Notes: generated by a model not told the origin, from the sequence alone. DNA of 64,000 nt from JBBQWR01 sp038210495 (GCA_038210495.1 JBBQWR010000023.1:12399-76398), one strand, 5' to 3'; shown: positions 19,667-28,524, numbered from the stretch's first letter. Program-made: numbers and translations.

Positions 19667-19865
19667 GGAGGCTGAAAAATCTCAAGGAAAGGTTTGCGGG
19701 TAAATGAGAATTTGATTGTCCGGATGCGGCAAGTCAAGAGAATCCGCGATCAAGAACGTAAAATCGCGGGCGAGAAAGCTCATTGAGTCGAACCGGCTTT
19801 CCTGGGAAAGAGACTGCCAAATCACCAAAGTTCGCACTCCTACCTTTTCTTTGTCCGCCAGGATG

Positions 19866-19871
19866 TATAAT
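19866..19871 (+). promoter_or_regulatory. Candidate -10 box for the Fe-S carrier gene
   Basis: A perfect TATAAT lies 62 bases before the ATG at 19933. The -35 region is poor, so the call rests on the -10 hexamer and its position. Confidence 0.3.
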
Positions 19872-19932
19872 TTAGACGAATCGAAGATGAGAGAAACGAA
19901 TCTCCCCCCGCTTTTGAAATTGGAGCAGTGCG

Positions 19933-20265
19933 ATGTCAGTGACATTAACGGAAAAGGCCGCCTCGGAAGTTAAGAAGATCATGTCCGACCAGAAGATGGG
20001 TCCGGAACTGATGCTGCGAGTCGGCGTGGCTGGCGGCGGCTGCAGCGGCTTCCAATATGCCCTGGGTTTCGACGACAAGTTCGACGACTCGATCGACGCC
20101 AAGCGAGAATTCCACGGCGTGACGATCGTCGTCGACAAAAAGAGCGACCTGTACCTCGACGGGACGACGGTCGACTTTTTCGAAGACATCAGCAAGCGGG
20201 GCTTCACGTTCGACAATCCGAACGCCGTGAAAAGTTGCGGCTGCGGCAGTTCGTTCAACGCCTGA
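19933..20265 (+). CDS. erpA: Iron-sulfur cluster carrier/insertion protein, ErpA/IscA family
   Basis: The 110-residue A-type carrier hands Fe-S clusters to apoproteins. The three cluster-binding cysteines are present: C37 (GGGCSGFQY) and C102 and C104 (KSCGCGSSF) at the C-terminus. Length and motif spacing are standard. GGAG lies close before ATG 19933. No suf or isc genes adjoin it, so it acts as a stand-alone carrier; erpA is used as the closest family name and iscA/sufA type cannot be excluded. Confidence 0.93.
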   Translation: MSVTLTEKAASEVKKIMSDQKMGPELMLRVGVAGGGCSGFQYALGFDDKFDDSIDAKREFHGVTIVVDKKSDLYLDGTTVDFFEDISKRGFTFDNPNAVKSCGCGSSFNA

Positions 20266-20467
20266 GCCGTTCGGGCAGAGTGTCGCCGATTGTCCATTGC
20301 CGGCGGCGGCCGCGGAAATTGACGACCGTCGCAATCGCCATGGTCCGATCGGTCGTGGCGTTTTCGTTTCAGGTTCGGGGCGCCGTCGTATCGACTGCTC
20401 TGGTAACTCGCCTTCCGTCTGTCCGTTTGAAGAACTAGAATTCGCGGCATTCCAAGGAGGGAATGGC

Positions 20468-21817
20468 ATGCTGGCTTTCTTCAACTTTCCCGCGCGCCAG
20501 TTGGCGGCCGCAAAACGAATCGTCTCGCATCTGGCCGAAAATTGCGACGTGCCGGTCGCCGTCCGATTGTGGGACGGCTCGGTCACTCCGCTGAGCAATC
20601 CAGCTTCGCCGCTGACGCTGGCCATTCGCAGCCCCGGCGTGATCGGATCGCTGATGCGCTGGCCGACGCTCGACAATTTGCTGCGGCAATATGCGACCGG
20701 CGGAATCGACTTCGAGGGAGGCGATCTCACGGAGTTTGCCGCCGCGATCCGCGCCGCAGTCCGCAAGCCGAAACTGCGGAATCTGAGCAAGCGGTTGTTG
20801 CTTTCCGCGGCTCTACCGCTACTGTTGGCGCCGGGGGAGAAGAAGCAGGTGCAGCACGCGTTCGCCGGCGACTTCGACGCAGTCGATCCCAAACATCGCA
20901 AGAACCGCGACTATATCCAATTTCACTACGACATCGGCAACGATTTCTACCGGCTGTTCCTCGATTCCGAGATGCTGTACTCGTGCGGCTACTTCACCGA
21001 CGCGGGCAATTCGATCGAGCAGGCCCAGCAGGACAAGCTTGAGATCATCTGCCGCAAGCTGCGGCTGCGACCGGGCGAGCGGATGTTGGACATCGGCTGC
21101 GGCTGGGGCGGGCTAATTTGCTACGCCGCCGAGAAGTACGGCGTCGAGGCTCACGGCGTGACGCTCGCGCAAACGCAATTCGACCATGTGCAAGAGAAAA
21201 TTCGGCGGCGGAATTTGCAGGGCCGCGTGACGATCGAGCTCCGCGACTACCGCGACGTCGAGGGTCCATTCGACAAGATCGCCAGCGTCGGCATGTTCGA
21301 GCACGTCGGCGTCGCCAACATGGAAGGCTATTTCGGCAAGATCAATTCGCTGCTCCGCGATCGCGGCATTGTGCTAAATCACGGCATCTCGCGCCGGGCC
21401 AAACCCAAGGCCAGCGCCAAACGCTTCCACAAACGCCGGCCCGAGCAGCGGTTGATTGCCAAGTATATCTTTCCCGGCGGCGAGCTGGACCACATCGGCC
21501 ACACACTCGAATCGCTGGAGGCCACGAAGTTTCACGTCCACGACGTCGAAGGCTGGCGCGAGCACTATGCCCTGACAACGCGGCTCTGGTGCCAGCGACT
21601 GTCGGCCCGTCGCGACGAGGCGATGAAGCTCGTGGGCCCCGAGCGGTATCGGCTTTGGGTAGCGTATCTGGCGTCGGTCTCGACCGCCTTCCGCGACGGG
21701 ACGCTCCAGATTTTTCAGGTCGTCGCCAGCAAGCACGCCGCGCGAGGTCTTTCGGAACTGCCGCTCACGCGCGAGGATCTCTATGGCGGCGAAAGTCAGC
21801 GGCGCTCAGTAGCGTGA
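20468..21817 (+). CDS. cfa: Cyclopropane-fatty-acyl-phospholipid synthase family methyltransferase
   Basis: I use ATG 20468, with AAGGAGG at 20453-20459, giving 449 residues; the frame is open further upstream without a better start. A Cfa-type N-terminal domain (IDFEGGDLTEFAAAIRAA near 75) precedes the SAM-binding fold with LDIGCGWGGLICYAAEKYG near 200. The Cfa signatures FHYDIGNDFYRLFLDSEMLYSCGYF and ASVGMFEHVGVANMEGYFGKI follow. The enzyme adds a methylene to unsaturated acyl chains of membrane phospholipids using SAM. It is 202 bp downstream of erpA on the same strand. Some homologues make other alkyl modifications, so the exact product is inferred. Confidence 0.9.
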   Translation: MLAFFNFPARQLAAAKRIVSHLAENCDVPVAVRLWDGSVTPLSNPASPLTLAIRSPGVIGSLMRWPTLDNLLRQYATGGIDFEGGDLTEFAAAIRAAVRKPKLRNLSKRLLLSAALPLLLAPGEKKQVQHAFAGDFDAVDPKHRKNRDYIQFHYDIGNDFYRLFLDSEMLYSCGYFTDAGNSIEQAQQDKLEIICRKLRLRPGERMLDIGCGWGGLICYAAEKYGVEAHGVTLAQTQFDHVQEKIRRRNLQGRVTIELRDYRDVEGPFDKIASVGMFEHVGVANMEGYFGKINSLLRDRGIVLNHGISRRAKPKASAKRFHKRRPEQRLIAKYIFPGGELDHIGHTLESLEATKFHVHDVEGWREHYALTTRLWCQRLSARRDEAMKLVGPERYRLWVAYLASVSTAFRDGTLQIFQVVASKHAARGLSELPLTREDLYGGESQRRSVA

Positions 21818-21843
21818 CAGCTGTACGACCATCGGCGACAGCT

Positions 21844-22695
21844 TCATCGAAACGGCGGGTTCAAAATATCGTCGCGTAGAAGCGTAAAGAGCCCGGCGGC
21901 CAACAGGTCGGCCGTCGTACCCGGGTTGCGGCGATGGCCGTCGCCGCGGAGCCAGAAGTCAAAATCGGCCGCCGCAGTCCAAAAATCTTCGCTCTCAGGA
22001 GGACCGGCAGCCAGGACGGCCGCGGCATGGTCGGCCGCCCGCTGGGCGATTTCTGGGCCGCATTTGCGGGCAATCAGGCTATCGGGATAGCGGCTCATGG
22101 TTTCTAGCTGCGCTACGACGATCGCGTCGTACATGCCCAAGCCCGCGGCGAGCCGTTGACGGATCGTGGGGGCGACAAATCCCAGCACGTCCTCGAACCC
22201 GTTTGCATATTGCCGGGCCACCAGATCGCGCTGCTGAGCCAATCGCATCGCGGCGACGAGATCGGTCGGCGGATCGCCCGCGACGTCGGCGCTGTCGACC
22301 GTTCCGAGTCCCCCCGCGCAGGCCGTGCAAATCGCTTCATAGACGTCCCTCGAATCGCTCGTCGTTAGCCCGCTGAGAACGTCCTGAACACCGGCCGCCA
22401 GCGTTTGCTCTCGCGGCACGGCGGCAAGCGGAGCTATCAGCAAAATCGCGCCAAGATTCGAGTTGGTGGCGATCGCCGATCGGGTCGCTTGCACAGCGGC
22501 AAGAATCGTTTTTCCGACCGACGTTTTCGCCGCCAAGTCGACGATCGGGCCGATCACAGCGGCGCTGACCAAGAGATCGGGATAAGTCAGGCCGTCAAAA
22601 TCGGCCCCCCGATGCACGTTCCCCGGCTTCGGAGCGGTCGCCTCGAAGACACAGGCCAGCGTCGCGCACTGGCCGATGGATAAACGATGACGCAT
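21844..22695 (-). CDS. Triphosphoribosyl-dephospho-CoA synthase-like protein (CitG/MdcB family)
   Basis: The 283-residue product carries family motifs: CVFEATAPKPGNVHRGADFDGLTYPDLLVSA near 15-45 (the PKPGNV signature) and TNSNLGAILLIAPLAA near 78. Classical CitG makes the precursor of the citrate-lyase prosthetic group from ATP and dephospho-CoA. No citrate- or malonate-decarboxylase genes are nearby. Planctomycete and methylotroph homologues tend to occur with tetrahydromethanopterin C1 genes, so an uncharacterised C1-cofactor role is an alternative. The gene converges with cfa, 26 bp apart. Confidence 0.85.
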   Translation of the reverse strand: MRHRLSIGQCATLACVFEATAPKPGNVHRGADFDGLTYPDLLVSAAVIGPIVDLAAKTSVGKTILAAVQATRSAIATNSNLGAILLIAPLAAVPREQTLAAGVQDVLSGLTTSDSRDVYEAICTACAGGLGTVDSADVAGDPPTDLVAAMRLAQQRDLVARQYANGFEDVLGFVAPTIRQRLAAGLGMYDAIVVAQLETMSRYPDSLIARKCGPEIAQRAADHAAAVLAAGPPESEDFWTAAADFDFWLRGDGHRRNPGTTADLLAAGLFTLLRDDILNPPFR

Positions 22696-22726
22696 GGTGG
22701 CACATCCAGGGCGCGGGGTTAATTCG

Positions 22727-22795
22727 AGCCCCGGTGGTCTGCTCTCGAAGACAAATCAACTCTCGGGGCTTCGGCGAGGACGCCTCCGGCGCCAG
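22727..22795 (-). repeat. Dispersed intergenic repeat, copy C
   Basis: This is the best full-length match to the copy at 7557-7626 (same flanking GCCCCGGT, CTGCTCTCGAAG and core at 22765-22787). It fills most of the 118 bases between the citG-like and PP2C genes. Confidence 0.7.
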
Positions 22796-22813
22796 GCGTA
22801 TTGCTAACGGTTC

Positions 22814-24124
22814 TTAGATCGGCAATTCGTCGGCCGGGGGCCGGCGGCGGCCTTGATTGCGGAGCTGCGTCATCATGAACCGCAGGGCATGCACTAATTC
22901 GCGAATCGCTTGGCTGTAGTCCCGGCGATCGGCGGCCTGCTTGGCTTGCTCCCGGCATTGATTGAACTTGGTCCAATCGACGTCCCATTGGCCATCGCCG
23001 GCGGCCTCGCGAAGTTGGCCGACCAATTGCGCAAGACTGCCCACGATCGTGGCATTGGGAGCGCAATCGCATGTAACGTACGGCCCGCGCCCCAGCCGGG
23101 CGCCGGGCGCAAGATATTGGATCCGATCGGCCGGAGTGATCGATTGCAAAATGCCCGTGGTCGCCAAGCCGCCGGCTGCCACGAGACAGAGCGCCGTCGG
23201 GATCCAGTTCACTTGACTTAGCCCGACGGCCGCGACGACCAACACCAACGCGGCGATCCAGAGCCATTTCGTATTGGCCGTCGGGCGTTTGTCGGCCGAC
23301 TCGCGAGCGATGGCCAGCGGCGCTGGCGGCGGTCCCTGTTGGCCCGTAATGGCCGCGCCGGTGACGCGGATAATCAGAATCGTGGTATTGTCCGGTCCGC
23401 CGCGAAGATTGGCCAAATCGATCAGCACCTGCGCCGCTTCGGCGGGCGGCATTGCGGTGACGATCGCGCCGATCTCTTCGTCTTTGACTTGACCCGTCAG
23501 ACCGTCGCTACACATCAAAAATGTGTCGCCGACCTCCAGCGGATAGGGCCCCTCGATGTCGACCTTGACATCGTGATGCGGGCCGAGCGAGCGGGTAATA
23601 ATATTCTTCGGAACGAGGTTGGCCGGCGCGTCTTTGGGAATCTGCCCGCTGGCCGCCATCTCCCACACGAGGCTGTGATCGAACGTGAGTTGCTCAAGCT
23701 TCGCCGCTCGGACTCGATACACGCGGCTATCGCCGACATGGGCGACCAAAGCGCCTTGCGGCAAGATGATCAGCACGCTGGCCGTCGTGCCCATGCCGTG
23801 AAATTCGGCGTTCGCCTGACCGCGGCGATGAATCTGTTGATTGATTTCGCGAATGCTGTTGAAGATCGCCGCAGGGGCCGCTTCGTCCCCCTGCTTGTGA
23901 TAATTGTGGGGAATCCCGTCGGCCGCCATTTTGCTAGCTAGCTCGCCGGCCGCGTGGGCGCCCATCCCGTCGGCCACGACGAACACATGGCCGCGGCGCT
24001 GCCAGCTATCGACGTCGCCGGCGATCATCACGGCCATCGAATCTTGATTGTTGGCCCGCCGCATGCCCACGTCGGTCACTTCGACATGCGTAAGACAGTC
24101 GCTCCAATTTAGCGTCTGTTGCAT
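22814..24124 (-). CDS. PP2C-family Ser/Thr phosphatase with membrane helices
   Basis: The 436-residue product has a complete bacterial PP2C domain (about 12-260): RRANNQDSM, VVADGMGAHAAGELAS, GMGTTASVLII, VAHVGDSRVYR, CSDGLTGQV and GGPDNTTILIIRV, supplying the metal-binding aspartates. After a linker, two hydrophobic helices near 285-330 (WLWIAALVLVVAAVGL and ALCLVAAGGLATTGIL) anchor it, and about 100 residues follow of unknown fold. It probably reverses Hanks-type kinase signalling at the membrane. No kinase gene is adjacent. Confidence 0.9.
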   Translation of the reverse strand: MQQTLNWSDCLTHVEVTDVGMRRANNQDSMAVMIAGDVDSWQRRGHVFVVADGMGAHAAGELASKMAADGIPHNYHKQGDEAAPAAIFNSIREINQQIHRRGQANAEFHGMGTTASVLIILPQGALVAHVGDSRVYRVRAAKLEQLTFDHSLVWEMAASGQIPKDAPANLVPKNIITRSLGPHHDVKVDIEGPYPLEVGDTFLMCSDGLTGQVKDEEIGAIVTAMPPAEAAQVLIDLANLRGGPDNTTILIIRVTGAAITGQQGPPPAPLAIARESADKRPTANTKWLWIAALVLVVAAVGLSQVNWIPTALCLVAAGGLATTGILQSITPADRIQYLAPGARLGRGPYVTCDCAPNATIVGSLAQLVGQLREAAGDGQWDVDWTKFNQCREQAKQAADRRDYSQAIRELVHALRFMMTQLRNQGRRRPPADELPI

Positions 24125-24365
24125 TCTGGGCCTGTTTTACCGGAACGGACTAAGACTCGATTGGAAAAATGCGGCAGTCTGCGCATGATTTGGACGGAAT
24201 TCAGCAGCCATCGTATTCTAACTCAGCAAAATCGGGGGGTATAGATGCCAGCAATGGCGCCGCTATCGAAACGATTCGGTCTGGCTCGACGCCGCCCGCA
24301 CGACTATACTCCGCCCGCAAAATCCGCAGTGGCGAGGCAAGGCAAGTCGGGAGACGGGAGTCCGC

Positions 24366-25073
24366 GTGCGCGACGCTGTTATATGCCGAATCCGTTCCAA
24401 GTGGCGAATCGCCGGCCTGTGGGCGATGATCGCGTCGCTCGCCTTACAAGCCGGCTGCGTCGATCGTCGGTTGACGGTGCGGACCAATCCGCCCGGAGCT
24501 CAGTTGTTTGTCGACGACTATGAAATTGGGACGACGCCCGTGTCGACCGACTTCACATATTACGGCACTCGTCAGATTCGACTCATCAAGGATGGCTACG
24601 AGACGCTGGTTATCAAGCAGCCGATACCCGCGCCGTGGTATCAATATTTTCCCGTCGACTTCGTGACCGAGAACCTCGTCCCCGGTCAGATTCGCGACGA
24701 GCGCGTCGTGACTTATCAATTGCAGCCGTCCATCCAAGTGCCCAACGAGCAACTTGTCGGCCGGGCGCAGGCCTTGCGCGAGAACGGCCGAGCTGGCGCG
24801 TTAGCAAACGCGGCCGCCCGAGGGCCACAACCTCTCGGCGCTGCCATCCCCGGTTATGCGCCGCCGCCGAATGTCGTTCCCAGTGCTGAACCGGTCTCCC
24901 CCGGCAACGTGCTGCCGCCACCCACCAATTCGCTGCCCCCCGGCGCCGCGCAGCCACCGGCCGGCTATAGTGTCCCGCCAGGTTACGCCGCGCCTGCGCC
25001 AACATATCCCAGCGCCGTGCCGGCGCCGTATTCTCAACCGGCAAGCGGCAGACCGTTCCAACCGCTGCCGTAA
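24366..25073 (+). CDS. PEGA-domain lipoprotein with proline-rich tail
   Basis: The 235-residue product has a lipoprotein signal with lipobox ALQAGC, then one PEGA domain (RLTVRTNPPGAQLFVDDYEIGTTPVSTDFTYYGTRQIRLIKDGYE). A middle region (PWYQYFPVDFVTENLVPGQIRDER) is conserved in planctomycete homologues by my recollection. The C-terminal 90 residues are rich in Pro, Ala and Gly and probably disordered. GTG 24366 is preceded by GGGAG. It is likely anchored in a membrane and facing the periplasm; the role is unknown. It is convergent with the isomerase gene. Confidence 0.85.
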   Translation: MRDAVICRIRSKWRIAGLWAMIASLALQAGCVDRRLTVRTNPPGAQLFVDDYEIGTTPVSTDFTYYGTRQIRLIKDGYETLVIKQPIPAPWYQYFPVDFVTENLVPGQIRDERVVTYQLQPSIQVPNEQLVGRAQALRENGRAGALANAAARGPQPLGAAIPGYAPPPNVVPSAEPVSPGNVLPPPTNSLPPGAAQPPAGYSVPPGYAAPAPTYPSAVPAPYSQPASGRPFQPLP

Positions 25074-25095
25074 CACTTGTTGAGTGCTCAGCGCA

Positions 25096-25923
25096 TTAAG
25101 AGGCTGGCGTCTTGACGCATGCGCCAACGAGACCTTCGAAGGCCGCCTTCGAGTGCCGCAGCAATTCGCGATAATCGGTGGCTTCGATTTCCGGGCCCAT
25201 CAACTCGACATCGTAGTCGCCGTCGTAACCAACCGATGTGAGAGCGGAGATCACCTCGGCCAAGGGGATCGTCCCGCACCCCAGGCGGGCGCGATTTTGC
25301 TCCTGATCGATGGCCGTATGTCCATCAGCCAAATGCACGATAGCAATCCGCCCCGCGAAGCGCTCAAGCTGGGCGAGCGAAGCTCGATCGGCGCCGAAAT
25401 GATATACGTCAAACGCCAATTGCACGTGGGAGCTTCCCACCGCGTCCATCATGGCCAGGGCGTCGGTCAGCGTAGTCAAAAACGTCCATTCGGCGGCGCA
25501 AGACGTATTCATCGGCTCGATGGCCAGGATCACGCCGGCTCGCTCGGCCACGGGCGCCACTTCGCGCAAGGCTTCGAGCACCAATCGGCGAGCGTGGTTG
25601 TGCGTGTGGCCCGCACGACCGCCACTATAGACGACGAGCGAGCGAGCTTTGAGAGCCGCCGCCAGTCGCACCGCGTCGATCGCGTCGGCAATACTCTCTC
25701 GAAACGAGCGGCCATCGCTGCCCGTGAAGCCGCCCGCCCAGAGCAGATTCGACACGCTCAGATTGGCGTCGGCCAGGAGTTCGATGCCCTTGTCTTCGCC
25801 GTAGTCGGAAAGCTTTTGCCGCCAGACGCCGATCGCCGGAATCTCAGCCGCGCGATATTCGGCGACGTCTTGGTCAAACGACCAGCGGTAGGTCGTCATC
25901 TCATTGATCGACAGTCGGGCCAT
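25096..25923 (-). CDS. Sugar phosphate isomerase/epimerase (AP endonuclease 2-like TIM barrel)
   Basis: The frame is open to 26187, but I start at 25923 (MARLSINEMTTYRWSFDQDV), where the family fold begins. This gives 275 residues and leaves 25924-26301 free for the aroF leader. Motifs include EYRAAEIPAIGVWRQKL, ARSLVVYSGGRAGHTHNHA, ILAIEPM (metal Glu), VQLAFDVYHFGAD and HLADGHTAIDQEQNRARLGCGTIPL. These are typical of the xylose-isomerase-like barrel proteins abundant in Planctomycetes. The substrate is unknown. Confidence 0.85.
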   Translation of the reverse strand: MARLSINEMTTYRWSFDQDVAEYRAAEIPAIGVWRQKLSDYGEDKGIELLADANLSVSNLLWAGGFTGSDGRSFRESIADAIDAVRLAAALKARSLVVYSGGRAGHTHNHARRLVLEALREVAPVAERAGVILAIEPMNTSCAAEWTFLTTLTDALAMMDAVGSSHVQLAFDVYHFGADRASLAQLERFAGRIAIVHLADGHTAIDQEQNRARLGCGTIPLAEVISALTSVGYDGDYDVELMGPEIEATDYRELLRHSKAAFEGLVGACVKTPAS

Positions 25924-26106
25924 CCGTGGTACTCCCGCAGTTCGGTCGGCGCCGTTGCACGCGACGGGGCCATTGGTCGCCCAGTATGCGAAATCGCCCC
26001 GCGCGTGTAAAGAACAGCGATAGAAATGAACAAGCAACAGCATTCCACCCGCCACTCGTTTCCTCTCCCTCTTGCAATCGCCCACGAGCGAAGCCAAAAT
26101 ACGAAC

Positions 26107-26181
26107 ATGAGCTTCTTCACCGCGACCCATCTGTTTTGGTTTTTTAGCCCGCCGGGTCGCGGGGCCGGCGCTGGGGTTTAA
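26107..26181 (+). CDS. Phe/Trp-rich leader peptide of the DAHP synthase gene
   Basis: This 24-codon frame runs from ATG to TAA. Codons 3 and 4 are Phe, and codons 10-13 read Phe-Trp-Phe-Phe, so five Phe and one Trp fall within the first 13 codons. The stop lies 26 bases before a perfect terminator hairpin and 121 bases before the aroF-type gene. CGGGGC at 26160-26165, just after the Phe/Trp codons, is complementary to GCCCCG at 26209-26214 in the terminator's 5' arm. A ribosome stalled at codons 10-13 would leave that antiterminator free; one reaching the stop would mask it. This is the logic of pheA/trp-type attenuation. A clear Shine-Dalgarno sequence is lacking. Confidence 0.65.
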   Translation: MSFFTATHLFWFFSPPGRGAGAGV

Positions 26182-26207
26182 TCCCAAGCCGAGCGACAGT
26201 CAGTCCA

Positions 26208-26247
26208 AGCCCCGAGATCCGGACAGCCGGCTCTCGGGGCTTTTTTT
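26208..26247 (+). terminator. Intrinsic terminator of the aroF attenuator
   Basis: AGCCCCGAGA (26208-26217) pairs perfectly over 10 bp with TCTCGGGGCT (26232-26241), and a run of seven T (26241-26247) follows. No plus-strand gene ends upstream, so it terminates the leader transcript of the downstream gene. Confidence 0.85.
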
Positions 26248-26301
26248 ATTGCCACCCGCGACCGCACAATCGTTCGTTTCCCATCTCAAAGGAACCTCAC
26301 C

Positions 26302-27315
26302 GTGATCGTTGTCATGAAAAAAGAAGCCACCGCCGGCGACGTGAAGCATATGGTCGACCGGATCGAGAGCCTGGGACTCAAGCCGCATGTGATCGTCGGT
26401 ACGGAGCGGACGGTGATCGCTGCCGTCGGGGACGATCGCAAGATGCATAAAGAGTCGCTCGAGAGCGGCTCAGGCGTGGCCGAAGTGCTGCCGATCCTCG
26501 CGCCCTACAAAGTCGCCAGCCGCGAAGTCAAACAGGAGCCGACCGTGGTTAAGGTCGGCAGTCTTACGGTTGGCGGATCGCGGATCGGCGTTATCGCCGG
26601 GCCCTGTTCGGTCGAAAGCGAGGAGCAAATTGTCGCCTGCGCGAAAGCCGTGAAAGCGGCCGGCGCGACGGCCCTGCGCGGCGGAGCGTTCAAACCGCGC
26701 ACCAGCCCTTACAGCTTTCAGGGCCTCAAGCTCGAAGGGCTACAAATGCTGGCCACCGCGCGCGATGCCACGGGCCTGGCGATCGTCACCGAAGTCGTCG
26801 CCAGCGAGGATATCGAGCTTGTGGCCAAGTACGCCGACGTGCTTCAAATCGGCGCCCGCAACATGCAGAACTATCGCTTGCTCGAAGCCGCCGGCAAAGT
26901 GGATCGGCCCGTGTTGCTCAAGCGTGGCCCCAGCGCCACGATCGAAGAGTTGCTGCTGGCCGCCGAATATATTCTCAACGGCGGCAACAGCAATGTGATG
27001 CTCTGCGAGCGCGGCATTCGCACGTTCGAGGGGCACACGCGGTTCACGCTGCCACTGGCCACGGTGCCGTATCTGCACGTCAAGACGCATCTGCCGGTCG
27101 TCGTCGATCCGAGCCACGGCACGGGCCATAGCTACCTCGTTCCAGAGATGGCGGCCGCCAGCGTTGCGGCCGGCGCCGACGGACTGATCATTGAAGTGCA
27201 TCCCGATCCGGAGCGAGCCGCCAGCGACGGGTATCAGTCACTGAACTTCGAGCAGTTTCAGACTACGATGCAACTCTGCCGTAAAATTGCCACGGCGCTA
27301 GGCAAGGAATTTTAA
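26302..27315 (+). CDS. aroF: 3-deoxy-7-phosphoheptulonate (DAHP) synthase, type I-beta with N-terminal regulatory domain
   Basis: The enzyme condenses PEP and erythrose-4-phosphate in the first shikimate step. The 337-residue product has a ferredoxin-like/ACT-type regulatory domain (1-70, MIVVMKKEATAGDVKHMVDRI) as in the Thermotoga maritima enzyme, then the KDO8P/DAHP synthase barrel. Barrel motifs are VIAGPCSVESEEQI, LRGGAFKPRTSPYSFQG, LQIGARNMQNYRLL, LLKRGPSATIEELL and VVDPSHGTGHSYLVPEM. GTG 26302 has AAGGA at 26289-26293. Expression is probably set by the leader-peptide attenuator just upstream, and activity by aromatic amino acids on the N-domain (family knowledge). Confidence 0.95.
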   Translation: MIVVMKKEATAGDVKHMVDRIESLGLKPHVIVGTERTVIAAVGDDRKMHKESLESGSGVAEVLPILAPYKVASREVKQEPTVVKVGSLTVGGSRIGVIAGPCSVESEEQIVACAKAVKAAGATALRGGAFKPRTSPYSFQGLKLEGLQMLATARDATGLAIVTEVVASEDIELVAKYADVLQIGARNMQNYRLLEAAGKVDRPVLLKRGPSATIEELLLAAEYILNGGNSNVMLCERGIRTFEGHTRFTLPLATVPYLHVKTHLPVVVDPSHGTGHSYLVPEMAAASVAAGADGLIIEVHPDPERAASDGYQSLNFEQFQTTMQLCRKIATALGKEF

Positions 27316-27373
27316 GTCGCAATTGACCGGCAGCCGTGTTCGGCGACAATCGCCTTCAGAAGCTATCCGTCCC

Positions 27374-27410
27374 GGGCGCCAGGGGCTAGGGCGCCTCGCC
27401 GAAGCCCCGG
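27374..27410 (+). repeat. Dispersed intergenic repeat, copy D
   Basis: A diverged copy: GGGCGCCAGGGGCTAGGGCG, then CCTCGCCGAAGCCCCGGAG. It ends next to the possible GTG 27414 of the following gene. Confidence 0.55.
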
Positions 27411-27437
27411 AGCGTGGTTTTCATTCACACCGCTTCC

Positions 27438-28514
27438 ATGCAAACAATCACCGCGAACACTTTGAATCCCCTGAAACTCGGCAATCTGACGATCGACTTT
27501 CCCGTCGTTCAAGCGGCGTTGTCGGGCTACAGCGACTGGGCGATGCGCGTGATCGCCCGGCGACTCGGCGCCGCGTACACGCTCTGCGAAGTGATGCTCG
27601 ATCAATTCCTGCTGGAAGTTAGTCATACCCGGAAGAATCAAGGCCGGCTCAAAGTCTCCGACGAGGAGCATCCCGTCGGCGGCCAATTGATGGGCGCCAA
27701 GCCCGAGGATTTTGGTCCCGCGGCCCTGCGGCTGGTGTCGGCCGGATTCGACGTGATCGACATCAATTTCGGCTGTCCCGTGAAGAAGGTGCTCGGTCGC
27801 TGCCGAGGTGGATTCTTGCTTAGTCAAATCGACACAGCCCTGGACATCGTCGGCCGCGTGCGAGACGCCGTGCCGCCCGGGATTCCGGTGACCGTGAAGA
27901 TGCGCCGCGGCATCGATGACACGGCCGAGAGCCGCGAAAATTTCTTTGCGATCTTCGACGGCGCGTTTACTCGGGGCGTGGCGGCGATCACCGTGCATGG
28001 CCGGACAGTTCAGCAGCGATACATCGGCCCCAGCTCGTGGGAATTTTTGCGCGAAGTCAAACGCCATGCCGGCCCCCGAACCGTGCTCGGCAGCGGCGAT
28101 CTGTTCACGGCCCAAGCCTGTCTCGACATGATGAGCTCGACCGGGGTAGACGGCGTGACGGTCGCCCGGGGCGCGATCGGTAATCCTTGGATTTTTGAGC
28201 AGGCGCGAGCGCTCGCCGCCGGTCAGCCGCTTCCCGAGCCGCCGAGTTTGTTCGAGCAGCGGAACGTGATCGCCGAGCATTACCGGCTGTCGGAGCAAAT
28301 CTACGGCGCCGAAGTGTGCGGCCGCCAAATGCGCAAGTTCGGCATCAAATATTCGAAACTGCATCCGCGTTCGCAAGAAGTTCGCGATGCGTTCATCGCC
28401 GTCCGCCAGGCAGGCCAATTGCGCGACGTGCTTGAAGCGTGGTATGGGGAGGATCTGCCGGGCCGACATCCAACGGCGGACATCGACGAGACGGCGGACT
28501 GCGAAGTCGGCTAG
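27438..28514 (+). CDS. tRNA-dihydrouridine synthase, DusB-like
   Basis: I use ATG 27438 (358 residues); GTG 27414 would add eight residues but abuts repeat DNA. FMN-barrel motifs are clear: VVQAALSGYSDWAMRVIARRLGA, GAKPEDFGPAALRLVSAGFDVIDINFGCPVKK (the Dus signature with its conserved Cys), VTVKMRRGIDD, ITVHGRTVQQRYIGPSSW, VLGSGDLFT and GVTVARGAIGNPWIF. The enzyme reduces D-loop uridines in tRNA with NADPH. It follows aroF on the same strand (122 bp) but is probably transcribed separately. It is convergent with queG. Confidence 0.92.
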   Translation: MQTITANTLNPLKLGNLTIDFPVVQAALSGYSDWAMRVIARRLGAAYTLCEVMLDQFLLEVSHTRKNQGRLKVSDEEHPVGGQLMGAKPEDFGPAALRLVSAGFDVIDINFGCPVKKVLGRCRGGFLLSQIDTALDIVGRVRDAVPPGIPVTVKMRRGIDDTAESRENFFAIFDGAFTRGVAAITVHGRTVQQRYIGPSSWEFLREVKRHAGPRTVLGSGDLFTAQACLDMMSSTGVDGVTVARGAIGNPWIFEQARALAAGQPLPEPPSLFEQRNVIAEHYRLSEQIYGAEVCGRQMRKFGIKYSKLHPRSQEVRDAFIAVRQAGQLRDVLEAWYGEDLPGRHPTADIDETADCEVG

Positions 28515-28524
28515 GACGAAAACC

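Noticed and set aside
25924..26187. N-terminal extension of the sugar phosphate isomerase
   Set aside because: Its translation has no family similarity and it would overlap the aroF leader on the other strand.
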